64,000 bases of DNA from the NCBI GenBank assembly GCA_000824825.2, contig LM655172.1, positions 43,906-107,905 of the forward strand, read 5' to 3'. Shown here piece by piece: positions 56,252 through 64,000 of this stretch. Numbering within the stretch: the first letter of the stretch is position 1; every line of letters begins with the position of its first letter. The translations under genes and the position numbers were made by a program. The notes under the pieces are model-generated. The model was not told the origin of the DNA and searched no databases. It was given only the letters and a program-made list of their open reading frames with translations. The DNA is from Mesorhizobium sp. ORS 3324. Lineage in GTDB: Bacteria; Pseudomonadota; Alphaproteobacteria; Rhizobiales; Rhizobiaceae.

Positions 56252-56689
56252 ATGTCTCTCAATCTGATCAAGCTCTGCGTCGGCTGCGACAGCGTCGAGG
56301 ATCTGGAAGAGTGGATTGCCTTCCGCCTCGACGAGCGGCGTCGCGCCGGCGAGCCGGCCGAGCACTGGCACACCACGCGCATGGTGCCGACGCGCGGCGA
56401 CGAGATCACCGATGGCGGCTCGCTCTACTGGGTGATCAAGGGCAACGTGCAGTGCCGCCAGCTGATCACCGAAATCCGGCCCTTCGTCGACGACGAGGGC
56501 ATTGGCCGCTGCCATCTGGTCCTTGACCCCGAAGTTGTGCGCACCGATTGGCAGCCGCGCCGCGCCTTCCAGGGCTGGCGCTATCTGAAGCCCTCCGATG
56601 CTCCGGCCGATCTCGGCAAGGGCAAGGCCGCACTGGCCGAGATGCCGCCGAAACTGCGAATGGAGCTTGCCGAGCTCGGCCTGCTCTAA
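56252..56689 (+). CDS. DUF1489-family protein
   Basis: 145 residues, soluble. Hallmarks: MSLNLIKLCVGCDSVEDLEEWI, HTTRMVPTRGDEITDGGSLYWVIKG, CRQLITEI and the FQGWRYLKPSDAPADL segment near the C-terminus. A conserved alphaproteobacterial family of unknown function. Lies 84 bp after sdaA on the same strand. Confidence 0.9.
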   Translation: MSLNLIKLCVGCDSVEDLEEWIAFRLDERRRAGEPAEHWHTTRMVPTRGDEITDGGSLYWVIKGNVQCRQLITEIRPFVDDEGIGRCHLVLDPEVVRTDWQPRRAFQGWRYLKPSDAPADLGKGKAALAEMPPKLRMELAELGLL

Positions 56690-56807
56690 CTCAGCACGCA
56701 CCGTCACTTGGCCGCTGGCGTCTCGGCTCGTCCAATGAGGGACTTGCAAGCGCGGCGGCTGCACCCCATCCTGATTACAGGCGCAATCATCCGGATGATG
56801 CAAACCG

Positions 56808-57506
56808 ATGGGCGTGATCATTGCGTTGGCGGCCCTGCTGCTGGTGCTTTTCGGCGCCGCCACGATCTTCGTGCGCGCCGATGCCGCCAGGATGGCGGAC
56901 AATCTCAGAACGCTTGGACCGGCGCTGCTGGGGCTGATCGGCGCGGCGATGCTCGTGGTCGGCCGCAGCGGCATTGGCGGCCTGCTGATGATCGCGGCGG
57001 CCGGCTGGTATGGATGGATGCGGGCGAGCCGGCCGCCGGCGAAAGCTGTCGCGGCCAAGCGCTCGACCGTGCGCACCGCGGCTCTCGAAGTTGACCTCGA
57101 CCACGACAGCGGCAAGCTCGACGGCCTTGTCCTGGCCGGCCGCTATGAGGGCAAGATGCTCGGCGCGATGGGGATCGCGGACCTCAAGCAACTCTATGCT
57201 GAGCTGCGTCCCGATCCGGAGAGCCGCCAGCTCCTAGAGACGTATCTTGACGGCCGTTTTCCCGTCTGGCGCAAGGACGCGCAGCCGGACAGTGGCGAAG
57301 GGCTGGGTGTTACGCCAGGTGCGGGCGCCATGACTAAGGAGGAGGCCTACAAGATCCTTGGTCTTGAAGCGGGGGCTGCCGCGGCGGATATCCGCAAGGC
57401 GCACCGCCGCCTGATGCAGCGCCTGAACGCCGATGTCGGCGGCACTTCTGTCCTGGCGGCGCGAATCAATGAAGCCAAGGACGTCTTGCTCTCCAATCAC
57501 GACTAG
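56808..57506 (+). CDS. Membrane-anchored J-domain-like protein with degenerate HPD motif
   Basis: 232 residues. Two or three N-terminal membrane helices (about 2-22, 37-52, 56-72), a central acidic region, and a C-terminal J-like domain from residue 175 (MTKEEAYKILGLEAGAAAADIRKAHRRLMQRL). The tripeptide that should be HPD reads Asn207-Ala208-Asp209 followed by VGG, so DnaK stimulation is doubtful. The topology (membrane N-terminus, J at C-terminus, GG after the motif, INEAKDVLL) matches the DjlA/TIM14-like proteins of alphaproteobacteria. Confidence 0.87.
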   Translation: MGVIIALAALLLVLFGAATIFVRADAARMADNLRTLGPALLGLIGAAMLVVGRSGIGGLLMIAAAGWYGWMRASRPPAKAVAAKRSTVRTAALEVDLDHDSGKLDGLVLAGRYEGKMLGAMGIADLKQLYAELRPDPESRQLLETYLDGRFPVWRKDAQPDSGEGLGVTPGAGAMTKEEAYKILGLEAGAAAADIRKAHRRLMQRLNADVGGTSVLAARINEAKDVLLSNHD

Positions 57507-57548
57507 TCTCCTTCGACACTGAACCTTCCGGGAGATTTCAAAAGCCGC

Positions 57549-59015
57549 CTATTGCTGCACGGCGTAGCACGAGATTTTCTTTCGCTTCAGGGCATCGCAG
57601 GCCTTCCAGGCCGCATCCTTCGAGTCGAACCCACCGAAGCGGGCGCGGTAATAGGTGGAGCCGCCCTTGTCGAACGCGACGGTGAAGCCCTCCGCGTCCG
57701 CAAGAACCTTCGGCGCCTGCTTGCTCGTCTTGTCGAGGAGGGCCTTGGCCCCCGCCTGCGTGGGCGAGGAGGCGACCTGCACCACCCATCCCGTCGGCAC
57801 CGACGAGGTCTTGACCGGGTCGACGGCCTGCGCGGCCGCTGGAGCCTGTGGAGCCTGCTCGGCGTAGGCTGCGACAGCCTGGGATGTCGGTTCGGTCTGT
57901 GAAGCGTCCTCTTGGGGCGCGGGAGCCGGGGTCGGAGCCATGGCGGCCACGGCAACCGTCTTCACCTTCCTGACCTGAAGGACCGGTTTGGTCTCCTCGG
58001 CGGCCTGGGCGCTGTCGTCGCTCATATCGTCGTCGGCCGACGCGACGGCGGTGTCGTCGACAGCCGGCTTTTCGTCCGGCGCGGGCGCGTCATGCTTCGG
58101 CAGGAAGACCTTTGCCAAGGTCTTGACCGGATTGTCGCCACCGGCCTTGGCGATCAGATTGCCGCCGCCGCGGGTCGAGGCGCGCGGCAGATAGGTGTTG
58201 ATCAACGAGGCCATCTGGTTGTCGCGGCTGCGGCCGGAAGCGCCGCCCATCACGACCGCAACCAGGCGGCGGTCGCCGTCGGCGACGGAGGAAACCAGGT
58301 TGTAACCGGAAGCACGCGTGTAGCCGGTCTTGATGCCGTCAACGCCCTTGATGCGGCCGAGCAGACGGTTGTGGCCGTTGATGCGCTGGCGGCCATAAAG
58401 GAACGAGCGCTGCGAGAAATAGCCGTAATATTGCGGGAAATGCTCGCGCAGCGCGATGCCAAGCATGGCCATGTCGTGCGCCGTGGTGAACTGGCCGGGA
58501 TCGGGCAGGCCGTTGGCGTTGCGGAAGACGGTGCCGTTCATGCCGAGCTGGCGTGCCTTGGCCGTCATCATGCGGGCGAAATTGTCTTCGCTGCCGCCGA
58601 GCAGCTCGCCCAGGGCGGCCGCAGAGTCGTTGGCGGACTTGGTCACCATCGACAGGATCGCAGTCTCGACCGATACCGAGCCGCCGGCGCGCACACCGAG
58701 CTTGGTCGGCGGCATCGCCGCGGCATGGGCCGAGAACGGCACCGGCGTGTTCTTGCTGATCCTGCCCTTCGCCAGCGCCTCGAAGGTGAGGTAGAGCGTC
58801 ATCATCTTGGTGAGCGAGGCGGGATAGCGCCGGCCGTTGGCGTCGGCGGAATAGAGCACCTTGCCGGTCTTGGCGTCGACGACGATGGCCGCGGACTTCG
58901 CGGCAAGAGCCACAGCGACATCGGTGGCGGCAATCGTCACCGCGAGCGCGGCGATCATGATTGCCTTGAAAGTGAATGAAGATCTGGAGACGAAGCCCGA
59001 CAACGCCTGACGCAC
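57549..59015 (-). CDS. D-alanyl-D-alanine carboxypeptidase with SPOR domain (penicillin-binding protein)
   Basis: 488 residues. Signal/anchor segment 1-38, then peptidase S11 domain with Ser67-x-x-Lys70 (ASLTK), SAN (127-129) and Lys229-Thr-Gly (IKTGYT). Trims pentapeptides in periplasmic peptidoglycan. After a long Pro/Ala/Glu-rich linker (about 315-405) a C-terminal SPOR domain (VVQVASSPTQAGAKALLDK...YRARFGGFDSKDAAWKAC) should bind denuded glycan at division sites. GTG start at 59015. A dyad lies upstream at 59099-59121. Confidence 0.94.
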   Translation of the reverse strand: MRQALSGFVSRSSFTFKAIMIAALAVTIAATDVAVALAAKSAAIVVDAKTGKVLYSADANGRRYPASLTKMMTLYLTFEALAKGRISKNTPVPFSAHAAAMPPTKLGVRAGGSVSVETAILSMVTKSANDSAAALGELLGGSEDNFARMMTAKARQLGMNGTVFRNANGLPDPGQFTTAHDMAMLGIALREHFPQYYGYFSQRSFLYGRQRINGHNRLLGRIKGVDGIKTGYTRASGYNLVSSVADGDRRLVAVVMGGASGRSRDNQMASLINTYLPRASTRGGGNLIAKAGGDNPVKTLAKVFLPKHDAPAPDEKPAVDDTAVASADDDMSDDSAQAAEETKPVLQVRKVKTVAVAAMAPTPAPAPQEDASQTEPTSQAVAAYAEQAPQAPAAAQAVDPVKTSSVPTGWVVQVASSPTQAGAKALLDKTSKQAPKVLADAEGFTVAFDKGGSTYYRARFGGFDSKDAAWKACDALKRKKISCYAVQQ

Positions 59016-59098
59016 CGCTACTTACCCTGAATTTTCGTTGCCCCGGAGGCGGCTGAGGGAGTGCCTGCCTCACTTTCGGCCAAGCTATCGCGGTCAGC

Positions 59099-59121
59099 GT
59101 TACCAATCCGTTTATGGTAAC
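59099..59121. promoter_or_regulatory. Dyad GTTACCA-N9-TGGTAAC
   Basis: Perfect 7-bp arms, about 85 bp upstream of the carboxypeptidase start and about 95 bp upstream of the phasin promoter. Looks like a binding site for a dimeric regulator; which gene it serves is not clear. Confidence 0.4.
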
Positions 59122-59214
59122 CGCGGCGTTCACCATTTTCCGGCGATTTGAGCCTCTGTTTATTCGAATTTTAGCCGTTGCTGCTGCTCGGGCCCCTTGC
59201 GGCTCAAGGGAATC

Positions 59215-59243
59215 TTGACTTTTTGTGCGGTGCACAATATATT
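59215..59243 (+). promoter_or_regulatory. Phasin promoter
   Basis: TTGACT (59215-59220), 17-bp spacer, TATATT (59238-59243): close to the sigma-70 consensus at ideal spacing. The spacer contains an operator-like dyad. Confidence 0.75.
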
Positions 59244-59257
59244 CCGGTGCATTGCAC
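59225..59257. promoter_or_regulatory. Paired GTGC-N3-GCAC dyads, candidate PhaR operators
   Basis: GTGCGGTGCAC (59225-59235) in the promoter spacer and GTGCATTGCAC (59247-59257) just after the -10 box, centres 22 bp apart (two helical turns). The TGC-rich dyads fit sites of the PHB-sensing repressor PhaR, which controls phasin genes in related bacteria. Confidence 0.6.
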
Positions 59258-59303
59258 AAGGGCGCCCGGGGCTAATGGGCGTTTCAACCAAGGGAAGCAT
59301 GAA

Positions 59304-59633
59304 ATGACCCAGACCTATGAGGACTTCACGAAATACGGCAAGGAGTTTGCCGACACCGGGCTGAAGAGCTTCGCCTCGCTCACCAAGGGCGCGCAGGCGA
59401 TCGCCACCGAGGCCGGCGAATACACCAAGAAGAGCTTCGAGGCAGGCAGCGCCGCCTTCGAGAAGCTGTTCTCGGCCAAGTCGATCGAGAAGGCCATCGA
59501 GATCCAGACCGACTACGCCAAGCAGAGCTACGAGAGCTTCGTGGCCGAGGCCAGCAAGATCGGCAACCTCTATGCCGAGCTCGCCAAGGAAGCCTACAAG
59601 CCGTTCGAATCGGTCGTCGCCAAGGCGAAGTAA
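59304..59633 (+). CDS. Phasin-family protein
   Basis: 109 residues, amphipathic helical protein that coats polyhydroxybutyrate granules. Typical phasin sequence: GLKSFASLTKGAQAIATEAGEYTKKSFEAGSAAFEKLFSAKSIEKAIEIQTDYAKQSYESFVAEASKIGNLY. ATG 59304 follows AAGGGAAG. Strong promoter, paired operators and an intrinsic terminator mark it as a highly expressed single-gene unit. Codon use is strongly biased to G/C-ending codons, consistent with high expression. Confidence 0.95.
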   Translation: MTQTYEDFTKYGKEFADTGLKSFASLTKGAQAIATEAGEYTKKSFEAGSAAFEKLFSAKSIEKAIEIQTDYAKQSYESFVAEASKIGNLYAELAKEAYKPFESVVAKAK

Positions 59634-59678
59634 CTTCGTCGGATCACATCCGACACGGCCTGCCGGCCTGCAGACAGG

Positions 59679-59709
59679 ACCCGGTCGCGGAAGCGCGGCC
59701 GGGTTTTTT
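59679..59709 (+). terminator. Rho-independent terminator of the phasin gene
   Basis: Stem ACCCGGTCGCG / CGCGGCCGGGT (one mismatch) with loop GAAG, followed by TTTTTT. 46 bp after the phasin stop. Confidence 0.9.
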
Positions 59710-59870
59710 CATGCGCGGCCGCAACCGCCAGCGCCTTGCCGCATTCACGATTGAGAAAATCGCTGAAGATTGGCCACCTAGCCATATTGTCAGCTAAACA
59801 GAAGGGCTTAAAATCGTTCATCGAAGACCTACATGTTGAACTCGCATGAGGATTCGAAAAGGCAGGACAC

Positions 59871-60236
59871 GTGACGATCGGTTTGACTGCCACGGCAGGC
59901 GTGGTGCGAATGCAAAGTGACGGCGACCGGAACGACCCCGGTCGCGGTACGGCGGTTATCACGCGCACCAAAACCAAGACCAAGAAGCCCAGTCTCTACA
60001 GGGTCCTCATTCTTAACGACGACTACACTCCAATGGAGTTCGTGGTTCACGTCCTGGAGCGCTTTTTCCAGAAGGACCGCGAGGCCGCCACACGCATCAT
60101 GCTGCATGTTCACAATCATGGAGTGGGCGAGTGCGGGGTGTACACATTCGAGGTGGCCGAGACCAAAGTGTCTCAGGTCATGGATTTCGCCCGACAGAAT
60201 CAGCATCCGCTGCAATGCGTGATGGAGAAGAAGTGA
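59871..60236 (+). CDS. clpS: ClpS, adaptor of the ClpAP protease
   Basis: 121 residues from GTG 59871 (AGGA 5 nt upstream); ATG 59910 gives 108 residues and is also plausible. ClpS delivers N-degron substrates to ClpA. Conserved core: [28 protein letters not shown] (Asn-Asp and Met of the N-degron pocket), [23 protein letters not shown], and the terminal [11 protein letters not shown]. clpA starts 6 bp downstream, so the two are co-translated. Confidence 0.96.
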   Translation: MTIGLTATAGVVRMQSDGDRNDPGRGTAVITRTKTKTKKPSLYRVLILNDDYTPMEFVVHVLERFFQKDREAATRIMLHVHNHGVGECGVYTFEVAETKVSQVMDFARQNQHPLQCVMEKK

Positions 60237-60242
60237 GGTAAC

Positions 60243-62708
60243 ATGCCGGCTTTCTCCCAAGGCCTGGAAAAGGCGCTACATCAGGCGCTGACATTCGCCA
60301 ACGAACGACACCATGAATATGCGACGCTCGAACATCTGCTGCTCGCGCTGATCGACGACACCGAGGCCGCGGCCGTCATGCGCGCCTGCAACGTCGATCT
60401 CGACGAGCTCAAGCACACTGTCCTCACCTATATCGACACCGAGCTCGACAACCTCGTCACCGGCTACGACGAGGATTCCAAGCCGACCGCCGGGTTCCAG
60501 CGCGTCATTCAGCGCGCCGTCATCCATGTGCAGTCGTCCGGGCGCGAGGAAGTCTCCGGCGCCAACGTGCTCGTCGCCATCTTCGCCGAGCGCGAGAGCC
60601 ACGCCGCCTATTTCCTGCAGGAACAGCAGATGACCCGCTACGACGCGGTCAACTACATCTCGCACGGCATCGCCAAGCGCCCGGGCGCTTCGGAGTCGCG
60701 CACGCCGCGCGGCGCCGAGGAGGAGCAGGGCGGCCAGAACGGCGCCGAGCCGCAGGAGGACGGCGGCAAGAAGAAGCCGCAGGACGCGCTGACGGCCTAC
60801 TGCATCAATCTCAACAACAAGGCCCGCTCCGGCAAGATCGATCCGCTGATCGGCCGTGAGAGCGAGATCAACCGCACCATCCAGGTGCTGTGCCGCCGCT
60901 CCAAGAACAACCCGCTCTATGTCGGCGACCCCGGCGTCGGCAAGACGGCGATCGCCGAGGGGCTGGCCAAGCGCATCGTCGAAGGCGACGTGCCTGAGGT
61001 GCTGCTGGACGCCACCATCTTCGCGCTCGACATGGGCACGCTCTTGGCCGGCACCCGCTATCGCGGCGACTTCGAGGAGCGTCTGAAGCAGGTGGTCAAG
61101 GAGCTCGAGGACTATCCCGGCGCCGTGCTGTTCATCGACGAGATCCATACCGTGATCGGGGCAGGGGCCACGTCCGGCGGCGCCATGGATGCGTCGAACC
61201 TGTTGAAGCCGGCGCTCTCGTCAGGCGCGATCCGCTGCATCGGCTCAACCACCTACAAGGAGTTCCGCCAGTTCTTCGAGAAGGACCGGGCGCTGGTGCG
61301 GCGCTTCCAGAAGATCGACGTCAACGAACCGACCGTCGAGGACGCCATCGAGATCATGAAGGGCCTGAAGCCCTATTTCGAGGAGTTCCACAAGGTCCGC
61401 TACACGGCGGAAGCGATCAAGGCTTCGGTGGAGCTCTCGGCCCGCTACATCAACGACCGCAAGCTGCCGGACAAGGCGATCGACGTCATCGACGAGACCG
61501 GCGCCTCACAGATGCTGGTGCCGGAGGCCAAGCGCAAGAAGACGATCGGCATCAAGGAAATCGAGGCGACGATTGCCACCATGGCGCGCATCCCGCCGAA
61601 GACGGTTTCGGCCGACGACGAGAAGGTGCTGCAAGGCCTCGATGTCGAGCTGAAGCGCGTCGTCTACGGCCAGGACACCGCGATCACCGCGCTGACCTCG
61701 GCGATCAAGCTGGCGCGCGCCGGCCTGCGCGAACCGGAGAAGCCGATCGGCTCCTACCTGTTCTCAGGGCCAACCGGCGTCGGCAAAACCGAAGTCGCCA
61801 AGCAGCTTGCCGCCTCGCTCGGCGTGGAGCTGATCCGCTTCGACATGTCGGAATACATGGAACGCCACACCGTCTCGCGGCTGATCGGCGCGCCTCCCGG
61901 CTATGTCGGCTTCGACCAGGGCGGCCTGCTGACCGACGGTGTCGACCAGCATCCACATTGCGTGCTCTTGCTCGACGAGGTGGAGAAGGCGCATCCGGAC
62001 CTGTTCAACATCCTGTTGCAGGTGATGGACCACGGCAAGCTGACCGACCACAACGGCAAGCAGATCGACTTCCGCAACGTCATCCTGATCATGACCACCA
62101 ATGCGGGCGCGTCGGACGCGCAGCGCGCGGCGATCGGCTTCGGCTCGACCAAGCGCGAGGGCGACGACGTGGAGGCGATCAACCGGCTGTTCACGCCGGA
62201 GTTCCGCAACCGTCTCGATGCGATCATACCGTTCAGCTCGCTGCCGGTCCCGGTCATCCATCAGGTGGTGCAGAAGTTCGTCATGCAGCTTGAGGCCCAG
62301 CTCTCCGAGCGTGGCGTCACCTTCGATCTGTCGCCGGATGCGATCGCTTGGCTTGCCGACAAGGGCTATGACGAGCGCATGGGCGCGCGTCCGCTCGGGC
62401 GCGTCATCCAGGAGCACATCAAGAAGCCGCTGGCCGACGAGGTGCTGTTCGGCAAGCTGAAGAAGGGCGGCACAGTGCGCGTCACCGTCGAGAAGAAGGA
62501 AACCGGCGAGACCGGCCTGAAGCTCGAATCGCTCGCCGACGAAGCTCCGGTGAAGCCGAAGAAGGAAGAGCCGGACAACGCTCCGAAGTCGAGGAAGGCG
62601 GTGGCGAAGAAGCCTGTCGCCAAGAAGACGGCAGCGCAGAAGCCGGTGCCGAAGGGCAAGGATGGCGGCAAGCGCAGCCTGGTGCCACAACTGCCCCGCA
62701 AGGGCTGA
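60243..62708 (+). CDS. clpA: ClpA, ATP-dependent Clp protease unfoldase subunit
   Basis: 821 residues, two AAA+ modules. N-domain 1-142 ([32 protein letters not shown]), first Walker A GDPGVGKT (about 228-235), second Walker A GPTGVGKT (about 509-516), ClpP-binding loop near residues 610-640. It is longer than E. coli ClpA (758), with a C-terminal Lys/Ala/Pro tail of about 50 residues (repeats of AKKP/AQKP, ends LPRKG) that resembles histone-like tails. Followed by an intrinsic terminator. Confidence 0.97.
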   Translation: MPAFSQGLEKALHQALTFANERHHEYATLEHLLLALIDDTEAAAVMRACNVDLDELKHTVLTYIDTELDNLVTGYDEDSKPTAGFQRVIQRAVIHVQSSGREEVSGANVLVAIFAERESHAAYFLQEQQMTRYDAVNYISHGIAKRPGASESRTPRGAEEEQGGQNGAEPQEDGGKKKPQDALTAYCINLNNKARSGKIDPLIGRESEINRTIQVLCRRSKNNPLYVGDPGVGKTAIAEGLAKRIVEGDVPEVLLDATIFALDMGTLLAGTRYRGDFEERLKQVVKELEDYPGAVLFIDEIHTVIGAGATSGGAMDASNLLKPALSSGAIRCIGSTTYKEFRQFFEKDRALVRRFQKIDVNEPTVEDAIEIMKGLKPYFEEFHKVRYTAEAIKASVELSARYINDRKLPDKAIDVIDETGASQMLVPEAKRKKTIGIKEIEATIATMARIPPKTVSADDEKVLQGLDVELKRVVYGQDTAITALTSAIKLARAGLREPEKPIGSYLFSGPTGVGKTEVAKQLAASLGVELIRFDMSEYMERHTVSRLIGAPPGYVGFDQGGLLTDGVDQHPHCVLLLDEVEKAHPDLFNILLQVMDHGKLTDHNGKQIDFRNVILIMTTNAGASDAQRAAIGFGSTKREGDDVEAINRLFTPEFRNRLDAIIPFSSLPVPVIHQVVQKFVMQLEAQLSERGVTFDLSPDAIAWLADKGYDERMGARPLGRVIQEHIKKPLADEVLFGKLKKGGTVRVTVEKKETGETGLKLESLADEAPVKPKKEEPDNAPKSRKAVAKKPVAKKTAAQKPVPKGKDGGKRSLVPQLPRKG

Positions 62709-62729
62709 TCGGCCCGTGCTTGGAAGTGC

Positions 62730-62755
62730 AAAAAGCCCCGGCAACGGGGCTTTTT
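62730..62755 (+). terminator. Rho-independent terminator of clpSA
   Basis: AAAAAGCCCCG-GCAA-CGGGGCTTTTT, a perfect 11-bp stem ending in a T-run, 22 bp after the clpA stop. Symmetric, so it could work in both directions. Confidence 0.93.
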
Positions 62756-62774
62756 CATTGGAAGATCGCCGGAT

Positions 62775-62825
62775 TTGCTTTTACGCAATTCCGGACGGAA
62801 GCCACTTTTCGTGCAATTGCTTTGG
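62775..62825. repeat. Dispersed palindromic intergenic repeat, partial copy 4
   Basis: Only the second module is present: GCAATTCCGGACGGAA, CCACTTTTC, then GTGCAATTGC. It matches the second module of the copy before coaD (14858). It ends 3 bp before the start codon of the next gene, leaving no obvious ribosome site. Confidence 0.6.
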
Positions 62826-62828
62826 CGC

Positions 62829-63453
62829 ATGACTGCTGGACAAATCGTCATCCTCAACGGCGCGCCGCGATCCGGAAAATCGAGCATCGCCGCCGCCATT
62901 CAGGAGATGTTCGACGGCGTTTGGGTCAATCTCGGCGTCGACGCCTATGCGCAAATCACGCCGCCGCGGTTGCGTCCGGGCATCGGCCTGCGCCCCGGCG
63001 GGGAGCGCCCCGACATCGAGGCCTTTGTGCCGCGCCTCTACGCCGCGCTTTACGACTCCATCGCCGCCAACAGCCGGCTGGGGCTGAATGTCGTTACCGA
63101 TGTCGGGCACCATGACGCCTATTCTCAGCCGCTCGATATCCTGCCCGCCTGCGCCCGGCGCCTAGCAGGTCTACCCGTCCTGTTCGTCGGCGTTCGCTGT
63201 GCGATCGAGGTGTCTGCAAAGACGCGCCGCCGGTGCCGCGGACGGAACATATGTGACCGGATCGGACCAGGATCCGTTACCGCGGCCTGTGCGCCTGTGG
63301 CAGGAAGAAGTGCACAAGCCCGGCATCTACGACCTGGAAGTCGACACGTCGCGGACGAGCCCGGACGCTTGCGCCGAAGCGATCCGGCAGCGGCTGATCG
63401 CCGGACCGGAGCCGACGGCCTTCGTAACGCTGGCACAATTGCGGGCCGGCTGA
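62829..63453 (+). pseudogene. Chloramphenicol-phosphotransferase-like (CPT family) gene, frameshifted
   Basis: The first frame (ATG 62829) encodes MTAGQIVILNGAPRSGKSSIAAAI, a P-loop kinase start, up to VGVRCAIEV near 63212. The family continuation (GTYVTGSDQDPLPRPVRLWQ, VHKPGIYDLEVDTSR) is found in the +1 frame, ending at the TGA at 63451. A shift of one base between about 63207 and 63228 separates them. The original frame stays open past the window end but codes no family sequence. CPT enzymes phosphorylate hydroxyl groups of small molecules. Either a true inactivation or a sequencing error. Confidence 0.82.
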
Positions 63454-63467
63454 GCCCGCGGTGGGGA

Positions 63468-63896
63468 TCAGTTTCCGAGCGCTGCCCGGATCTTGCCGGC
63501 ATTCTCGGCCAGAACCTCCGGCTTCTCCATCTGCCCGGAATGCGGCTTGAGCGGCACGCCCTCGAAGCGCGGGATAACGTGGACATGGAGGTGGAAGACA
63601 GTCTGCCCGGAAGCCGGCTCGTTGAACTGCATCAGCGTGACGCCGTCGGCGTTGAAAGCCTTCTTCACGGCCACCGCCATTTTCTGCACCACCGCAAACA
63701 GCGGGCCGAAGGTCGCCGGGTCGGCGTCGAGGATATTGCGCGACGGCGCCTTCGGCACCACCAACGTGTGGCCGACCCCTTGCGGCATCACATCCATGAA
63801 GGCAACGACCGAGTCGTCCTCATAGACTCGCTGCGACGGAATCTCGCCGCGCAGGATTTTTGCGAAGATGTTGCCGGGATCATAGGCTTCGGCCAT
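63468..63896 (-). CDS. HIT-family (histidine triad) nucleotide-binding protein
   Basis: 142 residues. Triad motif HLHVHVIPR near residue 101, with N-terminal FAKILRGEIPSQRVYEDDSVVAFMDVMPQGVGHTLVVPK. HIT proteins hydrolyse nucleoside phosphoramidates or dinucleotides; this one is the common bacterial HinT/Hit-like form. ATG 63896 has GGAG 9-10 nt upstream. Convergent with the CPT pseudogene, 15 bp between ends. The last 100 bases of the window upstream hold no further gene I can support. Confidence 0.95.
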   Translation of the reverse strand: MAEAYDPGNIFAKILRGEIPSQRVYEDDSVVAFMDVMPQGVGHTLVVPKAPSRNILDADPATFGPLFAVVQKMAVAVKKAFNADGVTLMQFNEPASGQTVFHLHVHVIPRFEGVPLKPHSGQMEKPEVLAENAGKIRAALGN

Positions 63897-64000
63897 GGCG
63901 GGGCACTCCGGATTGCACTCATTACCCGATGTAGCGAAGCCGCCGGTGAGCGGCAAGGCGATTGGGCCGAACTGCTGGCGCTAGACGTCATGTTCCGGGG

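Noticed and set aside
62829..64000. One long open frame from the CPT start to the window end
   Set aside because: Past about 63215 it encodes no family sequence and runs antisense through the HIT gene; the true CPT continuation is in another frame.

Overview
The window is a high-GC stretch of an alphaproteobacterial chromosome, most likely from Mesorhizobium or a close relative in the Rhizobiales. The evidence is the rhizobial glycerol ABC-transport operon (glpD-S-T-P-Q-U-V-K), the gyrA-coaD-ppi-ppi-queA-tgt order, LexA boxes of the alphaproteobacterial form GAAC-N7-GAAC, TTG/GTG starts with GGAG-type ribosome sites, and several copies of short palindromic repeats typical of Rhizobiales. Genus assignment is inference. 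Nearly everything is ordinary chromosomal backbone. I see no prophage, transposase, CRISPR array or rRNA operon, and one tRNA (Lys-TTT).

Layout. 1-5.4 kb: the N-terminal part of uvrA (minus, runs off the left edge) and ssb (plus), each with its own LexA box; between them lie a repeat-bearing non-coding kilobase, a small exported protein, clpP and an ArsR-SRPBCC pair; DUF2306 and OsmC genes follow ssb. 5.4-11.6 kb: MarC, a VOC protein, an unknown protein beside an AraC regulator, a secreted beta-propeller dehydrogenase-like protein, and a SulP transporter translationally coupled to a ParB-like protein. 11.7-21.7 kb: gyrA, a 50-residue membrane peptide, coaD, two cyclophilins, a DMT-type membrane protein, queA, tgt (queuosine synthesis), an SDR and a GT39-like glycosyltransferase. 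21.8-26.9 kb: DUF4864 and Lrp-ligand-domain proteins, then the four-gene Anbu cluster (ATP-grasp, alpha-E, transglutaminase, Anbu peptidase). 27-38.9 kb: a ThDP enzyme, then glpR and the glycerol operon. 38.9-42.4 kb: orphan and small genes, tRNA-Lys, a J-domain protein and a histidine-bearing membrane protein. 42.4-46.4 kb (minus): pyrB, a dihydroorotase-like gene lacking its metal ligands, plsY and dprA. 46.6-56.2 kb: aidB, two small membrane proteins, ruvX, a metallo-hydrolase, gatC-GNAT-gatA, an ElyC/YdcF-like protein, DUF599 and sdaA. 56.2-64 kb: DUF1489, a degenerate J-domain membrane protein, a SPOR-tailed D,D-carboxypeptidase, a phasin with paired operators, clpS-clpA, a frameshifted chloramphenicol-phosphotransferase-like gene and a HIT protein.

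How the genes work together. GlpR probably controls the glycerol regulon: transporter GlpSTPQUV imports glycerol, GlpK phosphorylates it and GlpD oxidises glycerol-3-phosphate. QueA and Tgt act in the same tRNA modification pathway. PyrB and the inactive-looking dihydroorotase probably form one complex. ClpS, ClpA and ClpP (the last encoded 57 kb away) are parts of one proteolytic machine. The observations I rate highest are the asymmetric ATP sites predicted for the GlpS/GlpT pair, the Anbu cluster, a 33-residue insertion in the GatA active-site region, and the acetyltransferase gene with a 12-bp tandem repeat wedged between gatC and gatA.
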